NCBI RefSeq assembly: GCF_004168285.1
Contig: NZ_SEWF01000040.1
Span: 1 to 52,919, forward strand
Origin: Emticicia agri
Lineage (GTDB): Bacteria > Bacteroidota > Bacteroidia > Cytophagales > Spirosomataceae
Direction: 5' to 3'
DNA length: 52,919 nucleotides
Shown here: positions 33,272-42,357 of the stretch, in pieces
Layout: each line of letters begins with the position of its first letter
How positions within the stretch are numbered: position 1 is the first letter of the stretch
Program-made: the position numbers and the translations under genes
Notes under the pieces: generated by a model
The model's database searches: none
Seen by the model: only the letters and a program-made list of their open reading frames with translations
Told to the model about the DNA's origin: nothing

Positions 33272-34009
33272 TCAGAAACCTAAAGCGCTGCATTTTTTCG
33301 ATAACTTAGGGAATTTGATGGCTAAACTATCATCACCTTCCTGCCAGTCAAATACAATTTCTGGTAAAGGCTGTTTTTCTATATGGTCATAAAAATCACT
33401 TTTACCTGTTTTTTGATTATAGGCAGTGCTCGCCGCATAGAGTAATGATTCAGCTTCACACTCACCAATATTCTCTTCGTTAATATATTTTGCTAAACTT
33501 TCAGGATTTTCGCAGGCTTCATCATATGCTTTTTTACCCTTTAAAATAACCCAGCATCTGAAATACTCAAACCCATCGTCAGAGCAACCACCATTGATAA
33601 GGTAAGCCGCTCCCCACCAGTCCGACCGATAGGAAGCATGAAGCAATCGGTTTAATATTTTTCCAAACTCAATCATTTCTGCCACTGGTCTTTCTGACAG
33701 CATTTCTGAGACTACACTTGCCTGATAGTCCACCTCTCCTTCTGAATTTTTTCTGGCTCTTTCTATCATATTCCAGAAGTCTTCTTCTCCGAATATTACT
33801 GTATTGGCTTCTTTGTAGCCTTTTTTTAGTTTTTCGGCAATAAGCCTGTTGGCTTCTTTTTCTGCTTCCACACCTGATGGGAAGGTTTTTGATTCTACTC
33901 TTCCCAGGGTTCCACTCTTACCAAAAAATACGGTTAAAGTGGTATCTTCGATAGAAACACGCCAGAATTTATCTGAACCATCACCCCGAAATATAAAAGT
34001 TCTGTTCAT
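33272..34009 (-). CDS. WGR plus DUF4240 domain protein
   Basis: 245 residues. The first 70 form a WGR domain (SDKFWRVSIEDTTLTVFFGKSGTLGRVESKTF), a fold that contacts nucleic acid in PARPs and occurs in many bacterial proteins. The rest is a DUF4240 domain (EEDFWNMIERARK, GAAYLINGGCSDDGFEYFRCW, ESLLYAASTAYNQKTG). The combination is known in bacteria but its function is not. It is co-oriented with the unknown gene at 34042, 32 bases upstream. Confidence 0.82.
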   Translation of the reverse strand: MNRTFIFRGDGSDKFWRVSIEDTTLTVFFGKSGTLGRVESKTFPSGVEAEKEANRLIAEKLKKGYKEANTVIFGEEDFWNMIERARKNSEGEVDYQASVVSEMLSERPVAEMIEFGKILNRLLHASYRSDWWGAAYLINGGCSDDGFEYFRCWVILKGKKAYDEACENPESLAKYINEENIGECEAESLLYAASTAYNQKTGKSDFYDHIEKQPLPEIVFDWQEGDDSLAIKFPKLSKKCSALGF

Positions 34010-34041
34010 TAATGATTATGTGTTATATACTATGCTAAATA

Positions 34042-34509
34042 TTAATACCATATTCCTGATTTTTCATCAAACTGATATTTAAAAGGCTGTGTCTGAAAAT
34101 AATCAGATGAAATATTTCCGTTGCTAAAAGCCATATTCACTACCCATTTATGATAAGTAATGGTATGTTCGTAATCTATGCTTGTTGAAAATTTCATAAA
34201 CTGAATGGTGTCATCAGGATTAAGCGATGCCAGTTTCTGGTCATATCCATTATACCGTGGAATTTTCACCTGCAATATGTTATTTTCTATCTCAAAAATC
34301 AGATTCCCAACAACGCTGATTAATTTATTAGTGGCATTATCCGGCACTTGCATAGATTCATAAATGACTGAAATATATTTTTCAATAGTCAGAGATTTCC
34401 TGTCTGATGAAATTTCAAAAGCATACGGTATAGCATTTCTTACAGTAGCTAATCTACCTCCACGTGCCTCTTTTGTCCAGGATATCTCAATCTGCTGACA
34501 GGTTATCAT
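34042..34509 (-). CDS. Hypothetical protein
   Basis: 155 residues with no signal peptide, transmembrane helix or recognised motif. It is rich in beta-prone segments (TIEKYISVIYESMQV, NNILQVKIPRYNGYD, YEHTITYHKWVVNMAF) and ends in FDEKSGIWY. Probably cytosolic and possibly co-transcribed with the WGR/DUF4240 gene. I do not recognise the family. Confidence 0.6.
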   Translation of the reverse strand: MITCQQIEISWTKEARGGRLATVRNAIPYAFEISSDRKSLTIEKYISVIYESMQVPDNATNKLISVVGNLIFEIENNILQVKIPRYNGYDQKLASLNPDDTIQFMKFSTSIDYEHTITYHKWVVNMAFSNGNISSDYFQTQPFKYQFDEKSGIWY

Positions 34510-34593
34510 ATTTATTTACTGCTTTTCATCAAATCTATTATTTTGTTTCTTGGCTTCCAATGAATAAATTTGTTCAAAATGTTTCAGACAACA

Positions 34594-35577
34594 ATGAAAA
34601 AGAATATTTTAATTGTACTGGTAGTTTTGATTGCTGCTGTGCTTGGAGGTGTATTTTATATGCTATCACCCTCAGGCGATATAGAAAAATATCAGAAATT
34701 TTATGCAGACGATACGTCTGTACCCACCAACGGACAAGTAAAAGCTACATTTTTCGGGGTTTCTACCCTGCTATTCGACGATGGGGAAACCCAGTTGCTC
34801 ATCGATGGCTTTTTTACAAGACCCCCTTTTCTGAAACTAATCACCTCTGCACTCTCTACTGATACGGCCCTGATTGATGGGTTGGTAAGCCGCTATAAAA
34901 TGGATAGAGTAAAAGGTATTTTTGCCACCCACTCGCACTACGACCACGCCTTTGATGTAGCCTACGACGCAAAAAAAATGAATGCCACTTTGTATGGCTC
35001 GGTTTCAACACTCAATATCGGTCGTGGTGGTGGGCTGAAAGAAGAACAATTACACTTGTTTGTGCCTTACGAAGAAATCCGGTTAGGCAAATTTACTGTG
35101 CAGATTATCCCCTCCATACACTCCTCACCCAGTGCGTTAAAAGATTCGGGCGTAGTCATTAAAGAGCCGATACGCCAGCCTGTGAAAATGAAAGATTACC
35201 CCGAAGGTGGGTCATTCGATTTCTTAATTAAACATAACGACCACCGGATATATATTAAACCAAGTCCTAATTATATTGAAGGTGCCTTAGATACCCTGAA
35301 AGCCGATGTATGTTTTATTGGCATAGGGACTATCTCGAAAAAAGAACCTGCCTGGCAGAACAAATACTACGAACAGACTATCGGGAAACTACACCCAAAA
35401 ATAGTAGTACCGCTCCACTGGGATGATTTTACCAGACCTATCAGAGGTAGCCTTGAAATGCTTCCCCGCTTTGTAGCCAATACTCCCAAAGATTTTGATT
35501 TTATTATCCAGAAAACCAATTCAGATAAAATCGACTTTAAACTATTACAGGCCTATAAGAGTATAGTGTTGTTTTAG
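34594..35577 (+). CDS. Membrane-anchored metallo-beta-lactamase-fold hydrolase
   Basis: 327 residues from Met 34594, which starts a basic, hydrophobic anchor (MKKNILIVLVVLIAAVLGGVF). The metal motif is THSHYDH with His113, His115, Asp117 and His118; His in SIHSSP and PLHWDDF provide further ligands. The order of motifs resembles the UlaG/lactonase-like branch of the MBL superfamily. Probably periplasmic and membrane-tethered. Substrate unknown. A palindromic repeat and then a sialidase gene follow. Confidence 0.85.
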   Translation: MKKNILIVLVVLIAAVLGGVFYMLSPSGDIEKYQKFYADDTSVPTNGQVKATFFGVSTLLFDDGETQLLIDGFFTRPPFLKLITSALSTDTALIDGLVSRYKMDRVKGIFATHSHYDHAFDVAYDAKKMNATLYGSVSTLNIGRGGGLKEEQLHLFVPYEEIRLGKFTVQIIPSIHSSPSALKDSGVVIKEPIRQPVKMKDYPEGGSFDFLIKHNDHRIYIKPSPNYIEGALDTLKADVCFIGIGTISKKEPAWQNKYYEQTIGKLHPKIVVPLHWDDFTRPIRGSLEMLPRFVANTPKDFDFIIQKTNSDKIDFKLLQAYKSIVLF

Positions 35578-35596
35578 GTGTAGGGGTTAAAGATTT

Positions 35597-35624
35597 GTAG
35601 GGGTTCAAAATTTTGAACCCCTAC
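35597..35624. repeat. 28-bp palindromic repeat, copy B
   Basis: Identical to copy A (half-site GTAGGGGTTCAAAA), 19 bases past the MBL hydrolase stop. A partial half-site GTAGGGGTT precedes it at 35580-35588. Confidence 0.8.
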
Positions 35625-35730
35625 CGGATATGCAAACTTTAGAAAGTCTAATCCACATTTCATCTGCAATTTGTTTTTGCCAACCTTCAATCATTAAAAA
35701 AATAACCCAATCTATCCCCTTTTTCAATCC

Positions 35731-36897
35731 ATGAAAAAAATCATTTTATTGGTTATTTCCACCTTTGTTTTTCATCAAATCCATGCGCAGCAATCGGGTG
35801 TGCCTGTTTTTGTATCGGGTACAGAAGGGCATAAAACTTACCGTATTCCGGCCATTATTCAATTACCTAAAGGCGACCTGCTTGCCTTTGCCGAAGGACG
35901 GGTAAACGGAAGCGGAGATTTTGGCGACATCAATATCGTGATGAAACGCAGCACCGATAATGGCAAAACCTGGGGTACACTCTCAACTCTTGTAGATTAT
36001 GCTCACCTGCAAGCCGGAAACCCTGCCCCTGTGTTTGATAGTTCAGACCCTGCTTTTCCGCAAGGCCGGATTTTTCTTTTTTACAATACAGGCAATAATC
36101 ACGAAGGCGAGGTAAGAAAAGGCAATGGCTTGCGGGAAGTCTGGTACAAAACCTCAACCGATGGCGGACAAACGTGGAGTGAGAGCATAAACATTACCAC
36201 ACAGGTACACCGCCCGAAACAACCAGCCATTAATCCTGCGTATAACTTTGCCGAAGACTGGCGGCATTATGCCAATACACCCGGGCATGCCATTCAGCTA
36301 CAGCACGGCAAATACAAAGGTCGGTTATACATAGCCGCCAACCACTCGGCAGGAGAACCACGGAAAGATGGCGAAGATTATTTTTCGCACGGTTTTTATA
36401 GCGACGACCACGGCAAAACCTTTCAACTCAGCGATGTAGTTCTCATAGAAGGCAGCAATGAATGTACGGCAACAGAGCTATCAGGCAATAGAGTAATGCT
36501 CAATATCCGCAACCAGAAAGGCGATATAAGGTCACGATTAGTGGTAATCAGTAAAGATGGAGGCGCAAGCTGGGTGCATATGTATATGGATGAGCAACTA
36601 CCTGACCCTGTGTGTGAAGGTAGTATTCTCTCATTAGGCATCAGAAATGGGAAGCATGTGCTGGCATTTACTAATCCGGCTCACCAGACCAAACGGGATA
36701 ACCTGACCCTCAGAATCAGCTATGACGAAGGAATCACATGGCCAGTCAGCAAAGTAATTGACAAAAGCCCTGATGAAAATGATAGAGATTACACGGCTTA
36801 TTCAGATATAGTAGCCATAGACAAGAAAACCATTGGTATTTTATACGAAAAAGACCGCTACTCACAGATTGTGTTTAAGGCGGTGGTGTGGGAGTAA
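35731..36897 (+). CDS. Exo-alpha-sialidase (neuraminidase)
   Basis: 388 residues with signal peptide ending HQIHAQ. The active-site arginine motif appears as YRIP at 37-40 (family F/YRIP). Asp boxes (SxDxGxTW) occur as STDNGKTW at 74-81, STDGGQTW, SDDHGKTF, SKDGGASW and SYDEGITW, giving the six-bladed propeller of GH33. A catalytic Glu-rich loop ECTATEL and the late Tyr in DYTAYSD fit the family. It releases sialic acid from glycans outside the cell. No sialic-acid catabolism genes are nearby. Confidence 0.9.
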   Translation: MKKIILLVISTFVFHQIHAQQSGVPVFVSGTEGHKTYRIPAIIQLPKGDLLAFAEGRVNGSGDFGDINIVMKRSTDNGKTWGTLSTLVDYAHLQAGNPAPVFDSSDPAFPQGRIFLFYNTGNNHEGEVRKGNGLREVWYKTSTDGGQTWSESINITTQVHRPKQPAINPAYNFAEDWRHYANTPGHAIQLQHGKYKGRLYIAANHSAGEPRKDGEDYFSHGFYSDDHGKTFQLSDVVLIEGSNECTATELSGNRVMLNIRNQKGDIRSRLVVISKDGGASWVHMYMDEQLPDPVCEGSILSLGIRNGKHVLAFTNPAHQTKRDNLTLRISYDEGITWPVSKVIDKSPDENDRDYTAYSDIVAIDKKTIGILYEKDRYSQIVFKAVVWE

Positions 36898-37219
36898 ATT
36901 AAATCAAATAATCGTTGGGGTTCAAAATTTTGAACCCCAACTCCAAATCCCCACCAAAACAAATACACCTGTTTTTGAGTATAAGTATTTATACTACTAT
37001 ACAATTTTAATAATAGGACTAAACAGGAACGCTTAGTTAATTTTTCACTTTAACAAATTGTGTAACATTGTGACTTTTGTGTACATCGTGGCAAAATTGT
37101 AAAGTAATATAACGTGAGTTCGACAGGTAAATAGCTGACTACAAGGTATTTGTAGTCCCGTAGGGATTTATTCTATCGAGCTTACGTTAATATAATAAGT
37201 ATTAATACAAATACGCTTA
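36898..37219. repeat. Intergenic repeats: palindrome copy C and AGTCCCGTAGGGA element
   Basis: Palindrome copy C at 36914-36941 has half-site GTTGGGGTTCAAAA, a compensated change in both arms compared with copies A and B. Further on, 37105-37190 contains TAACGTGAGTTCGA facing TCGAGCTTACGTTA as an inverted repeat around AGTCCCGTAGGGAT (37154-37167). This is the second copy of the repeat at 8551-8613. No gene seen in this gap. Confidence 0.7.
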
Positions 37220-38602
37220 ATGACAGAAAACACTTTAGTTAAAGAACGATTGCCTATTACGCTGGCAATAGCCATTTTTATGCAGATGCTGGATTCTACG
37301 ATTCTGAATACAGCCCTGCCTGCTATTGCCCGTGACCTCAACCAGTCTGCCATTAATATGCACTATGCCATTGTGGCCTATGTGCTTACACTCGCCTTGT
37401 TAATGCCCGTCAGTGGTTTTTTAGCCGATAAATTCGGCACGCAACGGGTGTTTATTATGGCATTGCTTATTTTTAGCATCGGCTCTTTGTTTTGTGCTTT
37501 ATCAAAAAACCTCACCCATCTCATCATTGCCCGTATCATTCAGGGGGCAGGTGGCAGCCTGATGACACCCGTAGGCAAATTAGCCATTATCAAAACATTC
37601 GATACCAAAGAAATAGTAAAGGCCATGAATTTTGCCATTGTGCCTGCCCTGATTGGTCCGGTAATGGGGCCTCTGGTGGGTGGATATATGTCGGTTTACC
37701 TTTCCTGGCATTGGATATTCCTGATTAATATTCCGATTGGTGTAGTCGGTATTATTCTTGCCCGAAGTTATATGCCCAATTATAGGTCTGATGCACCTAA
37801 ATTCGACCTCCGGGGGTTTGTTTATTTTTCTTTAGCCTCATTATTATTATCTCTTTCGATAGAATTATTGGGAGATGTGCAGAACCTGACACTTGTACTA
37901 ACGATTTTTATCATCGGCATTTTGTCGCTCATTGTGTATTTTATCTATGCCCGCAAATCACAGAATGCTATTTTCCCTACCAATCTGTTTATGGTGCGCA
38001 CGTTCAGGGTGGGTATTTTAGGTAATTTTGCCACAAGGTTAGGGATAAGCTCGGTGCCTTTGCTTCTGCCCTTGATGATACAAACCGTTTTCGGACAGTC
38101 GGCTATTGTATCGGGCTGGATGATAGCTCCGATGGCACTGATGGCTATTTTCGCCAAATCGAGGGTAATTACTATCCTTCAAAAATTCGGATACAGAAAT
38201 ACTCTGGTTGTTAATACCATGATTATCGGCCTGCTGATAGCTTCTCTGGCAATTCCGGGCATACATACTTCTATTTACTGGTTTGTGCCTATTATTGTTA
38301 CCATTGGCTTTTTCAACTCCATCCAGTTTACATCTATGAATACCATAGCCATTGCCGACCTGCGGAAATACCATACCAGTAGCGGTAACTCGTTATTAGC
38401 AGTTAATCAGCAGTTAGCCATCGGGTTCGGAATTTCGAGTGGATTATTAATACTGAAATACTTTGAAGCCAACAAAGCTATGCTTGATAACAGTACACAT
38501 ACCGCTTTCCGTTATACGTTTATGGTTATCGGGCTTATCAGTATCCTGTCGAGCTTTGTATTCAGAAGACTCCACGCCTCTGATGGTTCTAATTTGCAAT
38601 AG
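37220..38602 (+). CDS. MFS multidrug transporter, DHA2 (14-helix) type
   Basis: 460 residues with 13-14 hydrophobic helices, as in EmrB/QacA/MdtD. The first helix carries LDSTILNTALPAIARDL, the DHA2 motif D1. The 2-3 loop has SGFLADKFGTQRVFI and helix 5 has GPVMGPLVGGYM (motif C, antiporters). Inner-membrane, proton-driven export of drugs or metabolites is expected. The gene is monocistronic or co-transcribed with the ene-reductase 143 bases downstream. Confidence 0.9.
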   Translation: MTENTLVKERLPITLAIAIFMQMLDSTILNTALPAIARDLNQSAINMHYAIVAYVLTLALLMPVSGFLADKFGTQRVFIMALLIFSIGSLFCALSKNLTHLIIARIIQGAGGSLMTPVGKLAIIKTFDTKEIVKAMNFAIVPALIGPVMGPLVGGYMSVYLSWHWIFLINIPIGVVGIILARSYMPNYRSDAPKFDLRGFVYFSLASLLLSLSIELLGDVQNLTLVLTIFIIGILSLIVYFIYARKSQNAIFPTNLFMVRTFRVGILGNFATRLGISSVPLLLPLMIQTVFGQSAIVSGWMIAPMALMAIFAKSRVITILQKFGYRNTLVVNTMIIGLLIASLAIPGIHTSIYWFVPIIVTIGFFNSIQFTSMNTIAIADLRKYHTSSGNSLLAVNQQLAIGFGISSGLLILKYFEANKAMLDNSTHTAFRYTFMVIGLISILSSFVFRRLHASDGSNLQ

Positions 38603-38745
38603 CGATTTTTTTGTCTAATCTGCGAACCTGGAGATTCGCGCCACAAAAGATTCAACAACTATTAAAAGAAAAACAAACCGACCAACGCAGGAACATAAAA
38701 CCCAATACAGGCGTTAGTTTTCTATCATTAAAAAATCGCCGCTAT

Positions 38746-39825
38746 ATGAATCCAAATCTTTTTTCTCCTTTAGAAATCCGGGGTATTACCCTCAAAAATC
38801 GCATAGTTGTTTCGCCCATGTGTCAGTATTCAAGCGAAGATGGTTTTGCTAACGACTGGCATTTAGTACATCTCGGAAGTCGGGCGGTAGGTGGTGCGGC
38901 TTTGGTAATGACCGAAGCAACAGCCGTTTCACCAGAAGGACGTATCTCTCCTAACGACTTGGGTATCTGGAAAGACGAGCATATTCCTTTCTTGCGCCGA
39001 ATCACCGATTTTATCCATCAGCATGGCGCTGTTGCCGGCATTCAACTGGCACATGCAGGGCATAAAGCCAGCACACAAAGCCCCTGGAAAGGCGGCAAAT
39101 TTATACCTCAATCGGCTGGTGGGTGGCAGAACTTTTCTTCGAGTGAGGTATCTATGAGCGATGGCGAAAGCAAAGCCATAGCCTTAACTACCGAAGACAT
39201 TCAGCAGGTGATTGATGATTTTAAAGCAGCCACGCATAGAGCCTTAGAGGCAGGTTTTCAGGTGTTTGAATTACATGCCGCACATGGGTATTTGATTCAC
39301 GAATTTCTCTCACCTTTAATCAACCACCGAACCGATGAATATGGCGGTAGTTTTGAGAACCGTATTCGTCTTTTACTCACTTTAACAGGTGAAGTACGGG
39401 CTATCGTACCCGAAAACTATCCCCTATGGGTACGTATTTCGGCTACTGACTGGGAAGAAAACGGTTGGACACCCGATGATTCTGTCAGACTGTCGGCTAT
39501 ACTGAAAGACAAAGGCGTTGACCTCATTGATTGCTCATCAGGTGGTTTGACTGCCCCAACCAATATTCCGGTTGGGCTTGGGTATCAGGTGCCTTTTGCC
39601 GAACTTATCAAGGCAGAAACAGGTATCAGAACCGGAGCCGTGGGTTTGATAGTTTCACCCGAACAGGCCGACGAAATTATTGTATCTGGCAAAGCCGATT
39701 TGGTATTATTAGCCCGTGAGTTCCTAAGAGACCCTTATTTTCCACTCAGAGCCGCCACCGAATTAAGCTATGACACTCAATGGCCTGTACAATATGTAAG
39801 GGCTAAAAGGGGGAAGAAATCATAA
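38746..39825 (+). CDS. namA: Old-yellow-enzyme family ene-reductase (YqjM/NamA type)
   Basis: 359 residues from ATG 38746; an in-frame upstream extension to 38611 shows no conservation-like pattern. Cys26 and Tyr28 in SPMCQYS are the signature of the thermophilic-like YqjM/NamA group. QLAHAGHKAS, HAAHGYLIHEFLSPLINHR, DEYGGSFENR and the phosphate-site segment VLLAREFLRDPY complete the FMN barrel. It should reduce activated C=C bonds with NADPH in the cytosol. It follows a drug efflux gene. Confidence 0.9.
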   Translation: MNPNLFSPLEIRGITLKNRIVVSPMCQYSSEDGFANDWHLVHLGSRAVGGAALVMTEATAVSPEGRISPNDLGIWKDEHIPFLRRITDFIHQHGAVAGIQLAHAGHKASTQSPWKGGKFIPQSAGGWQNFSSSEVSMSDGESKAIALTTEDIQQVIDDFKAATHRALEAGFQVFELHAAHGYLIHEFLSPLINHRTDEYGGSFENRIRLLLTLTGEVRAIVPENYPLWVRISATDWEENGWTPDDSVRLSAILKDKGVDLIDCSSGGLTAPTNIPVGLGYQVPFAELIKAETGIRTGAVGLIVSPEQADEIIVSGKADLVLLAREFLRDPYFPLRAATELSYDTQWPVQYVRAKRGKKS

Positions 39826-39857
39826 ATTATGATATATAGCAGAGGTTATGTTTTATA

Positions 39858-39885
39858 GTAGGGGTTCAAAATTTTGAATCCCTAC
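39858..39885. repeat. 28-bp palindromic repeat, copy D
   Basis: Half-site GTAGGGGTTCAAAA, with one mismatch in the right arm. It lies 32 bases after the ene-reductase stop. Confidence 0.75.
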
Positions 39886-39956
39886 CACTCCTATACTCCA
39901 CTCATCTCCCAAAAGCTACATTCAGGGCTTTGAAATGTCCGTTCTTCTTCTTTTCT

Positions 39957-39987
39957 TTGATTGGCCGACACATAGGCACTACCTTTG
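39957..39987 (+). promoter_or_regulatory. Promoter of the LytS-type kinase gene
   Basis: TTG (39957-39959), 20-bp spacer, TACCTTTG (39980-39987), a textbook Bacteroidota promoter. The expected transcript start near 39994 supports translation from ATG 40008 and argues against an ATG at 39930. Confidence 0.7.
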
Positions 39988-40007
39988 ACCTTTCTAAATG
40001 TGTACCT

Positions 40008-41114
40008 ATGGCTCATTTATTGACTGCCCGACAAAAATGGCAATTAGCACTCCGATTGGTGATATTCTTCTCTCCGGTTTTATTGTATGTCAATATGCCC
40101 GATGCGCAAAGAAGCCATATTTTTTCGCCCATTTTTCTCTGTATTCTTGTGGTCTTTACGTCCTTAACCACGCTGATGTATTTTATCTGGATTACCTTTA
40201 CCGACTGGATTCAATATCAGATAGGCATCTGGTTGGGTAAAGACTTCCTGATGAAATTCAGCATAGGAGCCTTGTTACTTTCTATTGTCATTGCATTGGG
40301 CTTATCTGTGGCCTATACTTTTACGTTAAGATACACCATCAAGGGCATCATAAGTATTGTTTATCCGATTTGGCCCTCATGGCCCGAAAAAAAACCAATG
40401 GAACTTTCGCCGGATACATGGTCTTATATTACCCGCTTCAATCAGGGGTTTTCGGTAGTCATCATGTTTTCGGCCTTTTATCTTACCCTCAACTTCAGAG
40501 CCTATCAGCAATTAAAAGACGTGCAGCTAAAAACCGAGCAATTAGAAAAAGAAGCCGTGCTGGCACAATTTGCCGCACTCAAAAGTCAGGTGAATCCCCA
40601 TTTTCTATTCAACAGCCTGAGTATTCTTAACTCCCTCATTTACGAAGACGTTAACCTCTCAGGTAAATTTGTGCAGCAATTATCTAAAGCCTACCGATAC
40701 ATTTTAGAACAGCGAGACCAGGAACTCATTCTGCTTAAAACAGAATTGGATTTTATTGAATCTTATACGTTTCTACTTAAAATACGGTTTGAAAACAAGT
40801 TTGATGTATTGGTAGATGTACCTGCTGACATAAAAAATCATTATCAGATTACACCATTAGCTTTACAGATGTTGGTTGAAAACGCCGTCAAACACAACCG
40901 GATGTCGGTAACTGACCCATTGCTGATAAAAATTTATTATGAAGCACCTTTCTTAGTGGTCGAAAACCCCTTACAGTTAAGAGACCAGCCCGATGTATCA
41001 ACAGGTGTAGGGTTGAGTAATATCAGCAACCGGTATGCACTCTTAACCGACCTGAAAGTAAGCCACGAAATAATTAATCAATCTTATATGGTAAAGATAC
41101 CATTACTCCGATGA
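40008..41114 (+). CDS. LytS/YehU-type sensor histidine kinase
   Basis: 368 residues from ATG 40008. Four hydrophobic helices in the first 170 residues (near 19-33, 48-68, 96-116, 149-165). The his-kinase domain has the family box AALKSQVNPHFLFNSLSIL, then ALQMLVENAVKHN and a late GVGLSNISNRY. The start is set by the promoter at 39957-39987. Its last four bases overlap the LytTR regulator gene (ATGA), so the two are a two-component pair. The signal is unknown. Confidence 0.9.
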   Translation: MAHLLTARQKWQLALRLVIFFSPVLLYVNMPDAQRSHIFSPIFLCILVVFTSLTTLMYFIWITFTDWIQYQIGIWLGKDFLMKFSIGALLLSIVIALGLSVAYTFTLRYTIKGIISIVYPIWPSWPEKKPMELSPDTWSYITRFNQGFSVVIMFSAFYLTLNFRAYQQLKDVQLKTEQLEKEAVLAQFAALKSQVNPHFLFNSLSILNSLIYEDVNLSGKFVQQLSKAYRYILEQRDQELILLKTELDFIESYTFLLKIRFENKFDVLVDVPADIKNHYQITPLALQMLVENAVKHNRMSVTDPLLIKIYYEAPFLVVENPLQLRDQPDVSTGVGLSNISNRYALLTDLKVSHEIINQSYMVKIPLLR

Positions 41115-41869
41115 AAGTAATAATCATTGAAGATGAAGAACGCACGGCAAGGGCTTTAGTCAGAATGCTTTTAACCTACGACCCTACCATTGAGGTACTG
41201 GCGCAGTTGCCTTCTGTGAAAGAATCGGTTGCCTGGTTTACCCACAACCCTGTGCCTGATATAGCCTTTATGGACATTCATCTGGAAGACGGACAGGCAT
41301 TCAGCATTTTTGAGCAAATCCCCAATCTGAATGTTCCGGTTATTTTCACTACTGCCTTTGACGAATATATGCTTAAGGCATTCAAGGTAAATAGCATTGA
41401 TTACCTGCTGAAACCGATTGATGCCGACGAACTGGCACGTGCCTTAGAGAAGTTTAAAAACCTGAAAGCCACCCCTGGTTTTGATATGAACGCATTACTG
41501 CAATTGGTGCAAAAACCAAAAGAAACCACCTTTAAACAACGGTTTATGGTTACGGTCGGCACTAAAATATATAGTATTGAGGTAGCAGATATTGCGTTTT
41601 TTTATTCCGAAGAAAAAGCTACTTTTTTGCTGACAAAATCAGGACAGTTGTTGCCATTGGAATATAGCCTTGATGGGCTGGAAAACCAGCTGAATGCTGC
41701 TGATTTTTTTCGGGTAAACCGACAATTTCTCGTATCCCGCAAAGCACTTACTTCTATTCAGATATATTCCCCTACCAAAATCAGGTTAGATTTAGCCCCG
41801 GTGCCTCGTAAAGATGTTTTTGTGAGTGTACATAAAGTACCCGATTTTAAAGACTGGCTGGGTCGGTAA
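41111..41869 (+). CDS. LytTR-family response regulator
   Basis: 252 residues. Receiver domain with EDEE at 7-10, phospho-acceptor Asp55 (AFMDIHLED) and Lys101 (LLKPIDAD). The C-terminal LytTR DNA-binding domain spans about 155-250 (FMVTVGTKIYSIEVADIAFF, LEYSLDGLENQL, FFRVNRQFLVSRKAL). It is translationally coupled to the kinase. Targets cannot be read from the window. Confidence 0.92.
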   Translation: MKVIIIEDEERTARALVRMLLTYDPTIEVLAQLPSVKESVAWFTHNPVPDIAFMDIHLEDGQAFSIFEQIPNLNVPVIFTTAFDEYMLKAFKVNSIDYLLKPIDADELARALEKFKNLKATPGFDMNALLQLVQKPKETTFKQRFMVTVGTKIYSIEVADIAFFYSEEKATFLLTKSGQLLPLEYSLDGLENQLNAADFFRVNRQFLVSRKALTSIQIYSPTKIRLDLAPVPRKDVFVSVHKVPDFKDWLGR

Positions 41870-42035
41870 ACAATCTGTCATACCATACCCTACATTCATC
41901 AGGCAGAATCTTACACTCAGCAGATTAATGTTTCAGGCAATACGCCAATAGGTTAATTTTGATAAAGCCAATCAATGTATGTGCCGCCATAGATTGAAAT
42001 GGCATTAACAAGTATTTTATTAAGGTTTTTTGTTG

Positions 42036-42065
42036 AAAAAGCTACCTGTTGGGTAGCTTTTTTTT
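42036..42065 (+). terminator. Intrinsic terminator
   Basis: AAAAAGCTACC pairs with GGTAGCTTTTT across 5 nt and runs into a T tract. It lies 167 bases past the LytTR gene, with no other gene between. Confidence 0.8.
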
Positions 42066-42130
42066 GTGGCTTATTAAGTCTGTTTCACTCAAAAATACTG
42101 ATAGACAACAACTATTTACAATAATCTATT

Positions 42131-42316
42131 CTATTTAACAAGTTTTCTCTTAGCAGCAGGTATATACCCTGATAAGTCTTCAATATGACTTTTCTCTTGC
42201 AAAACTACTCCCATTATACCTTCTCTAACTCTTTCAATTCTTCTTTTCTGAAGTGCATAAGAAGCAGTTTTTATAACAGGCTGACTGTTATTACTCTTAA
42301 TTTTTTCACTTTTCAT
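42131..42316 (-). CDS. Small basic protein beside the zeta-like kinase (candidate antitoxin)
   Basis: 61 residues, basic and helical (SYALQKRRIERVREGIMGVVLQ, YIPAAKRKLVK). It begins 41 bases after the stop of the zeta-like gene on the same strand. No recognised family. The position and size suggest an antitoxin or accessory partner, but classical epsilon/PezA antitoxins precede their toxin, so this is only inference. Confidence 0.5.
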   Translation of the reverse strand: MKSEKIKSNNSQPVIKTASYALQKRRIERVREGIMGVVLQEKSHIEDLSGYIPAAKRKLVK

Positions 42317-42357
42317 AACGCTTATCTATTTCAAATTTTATATACAAATATAAACTT

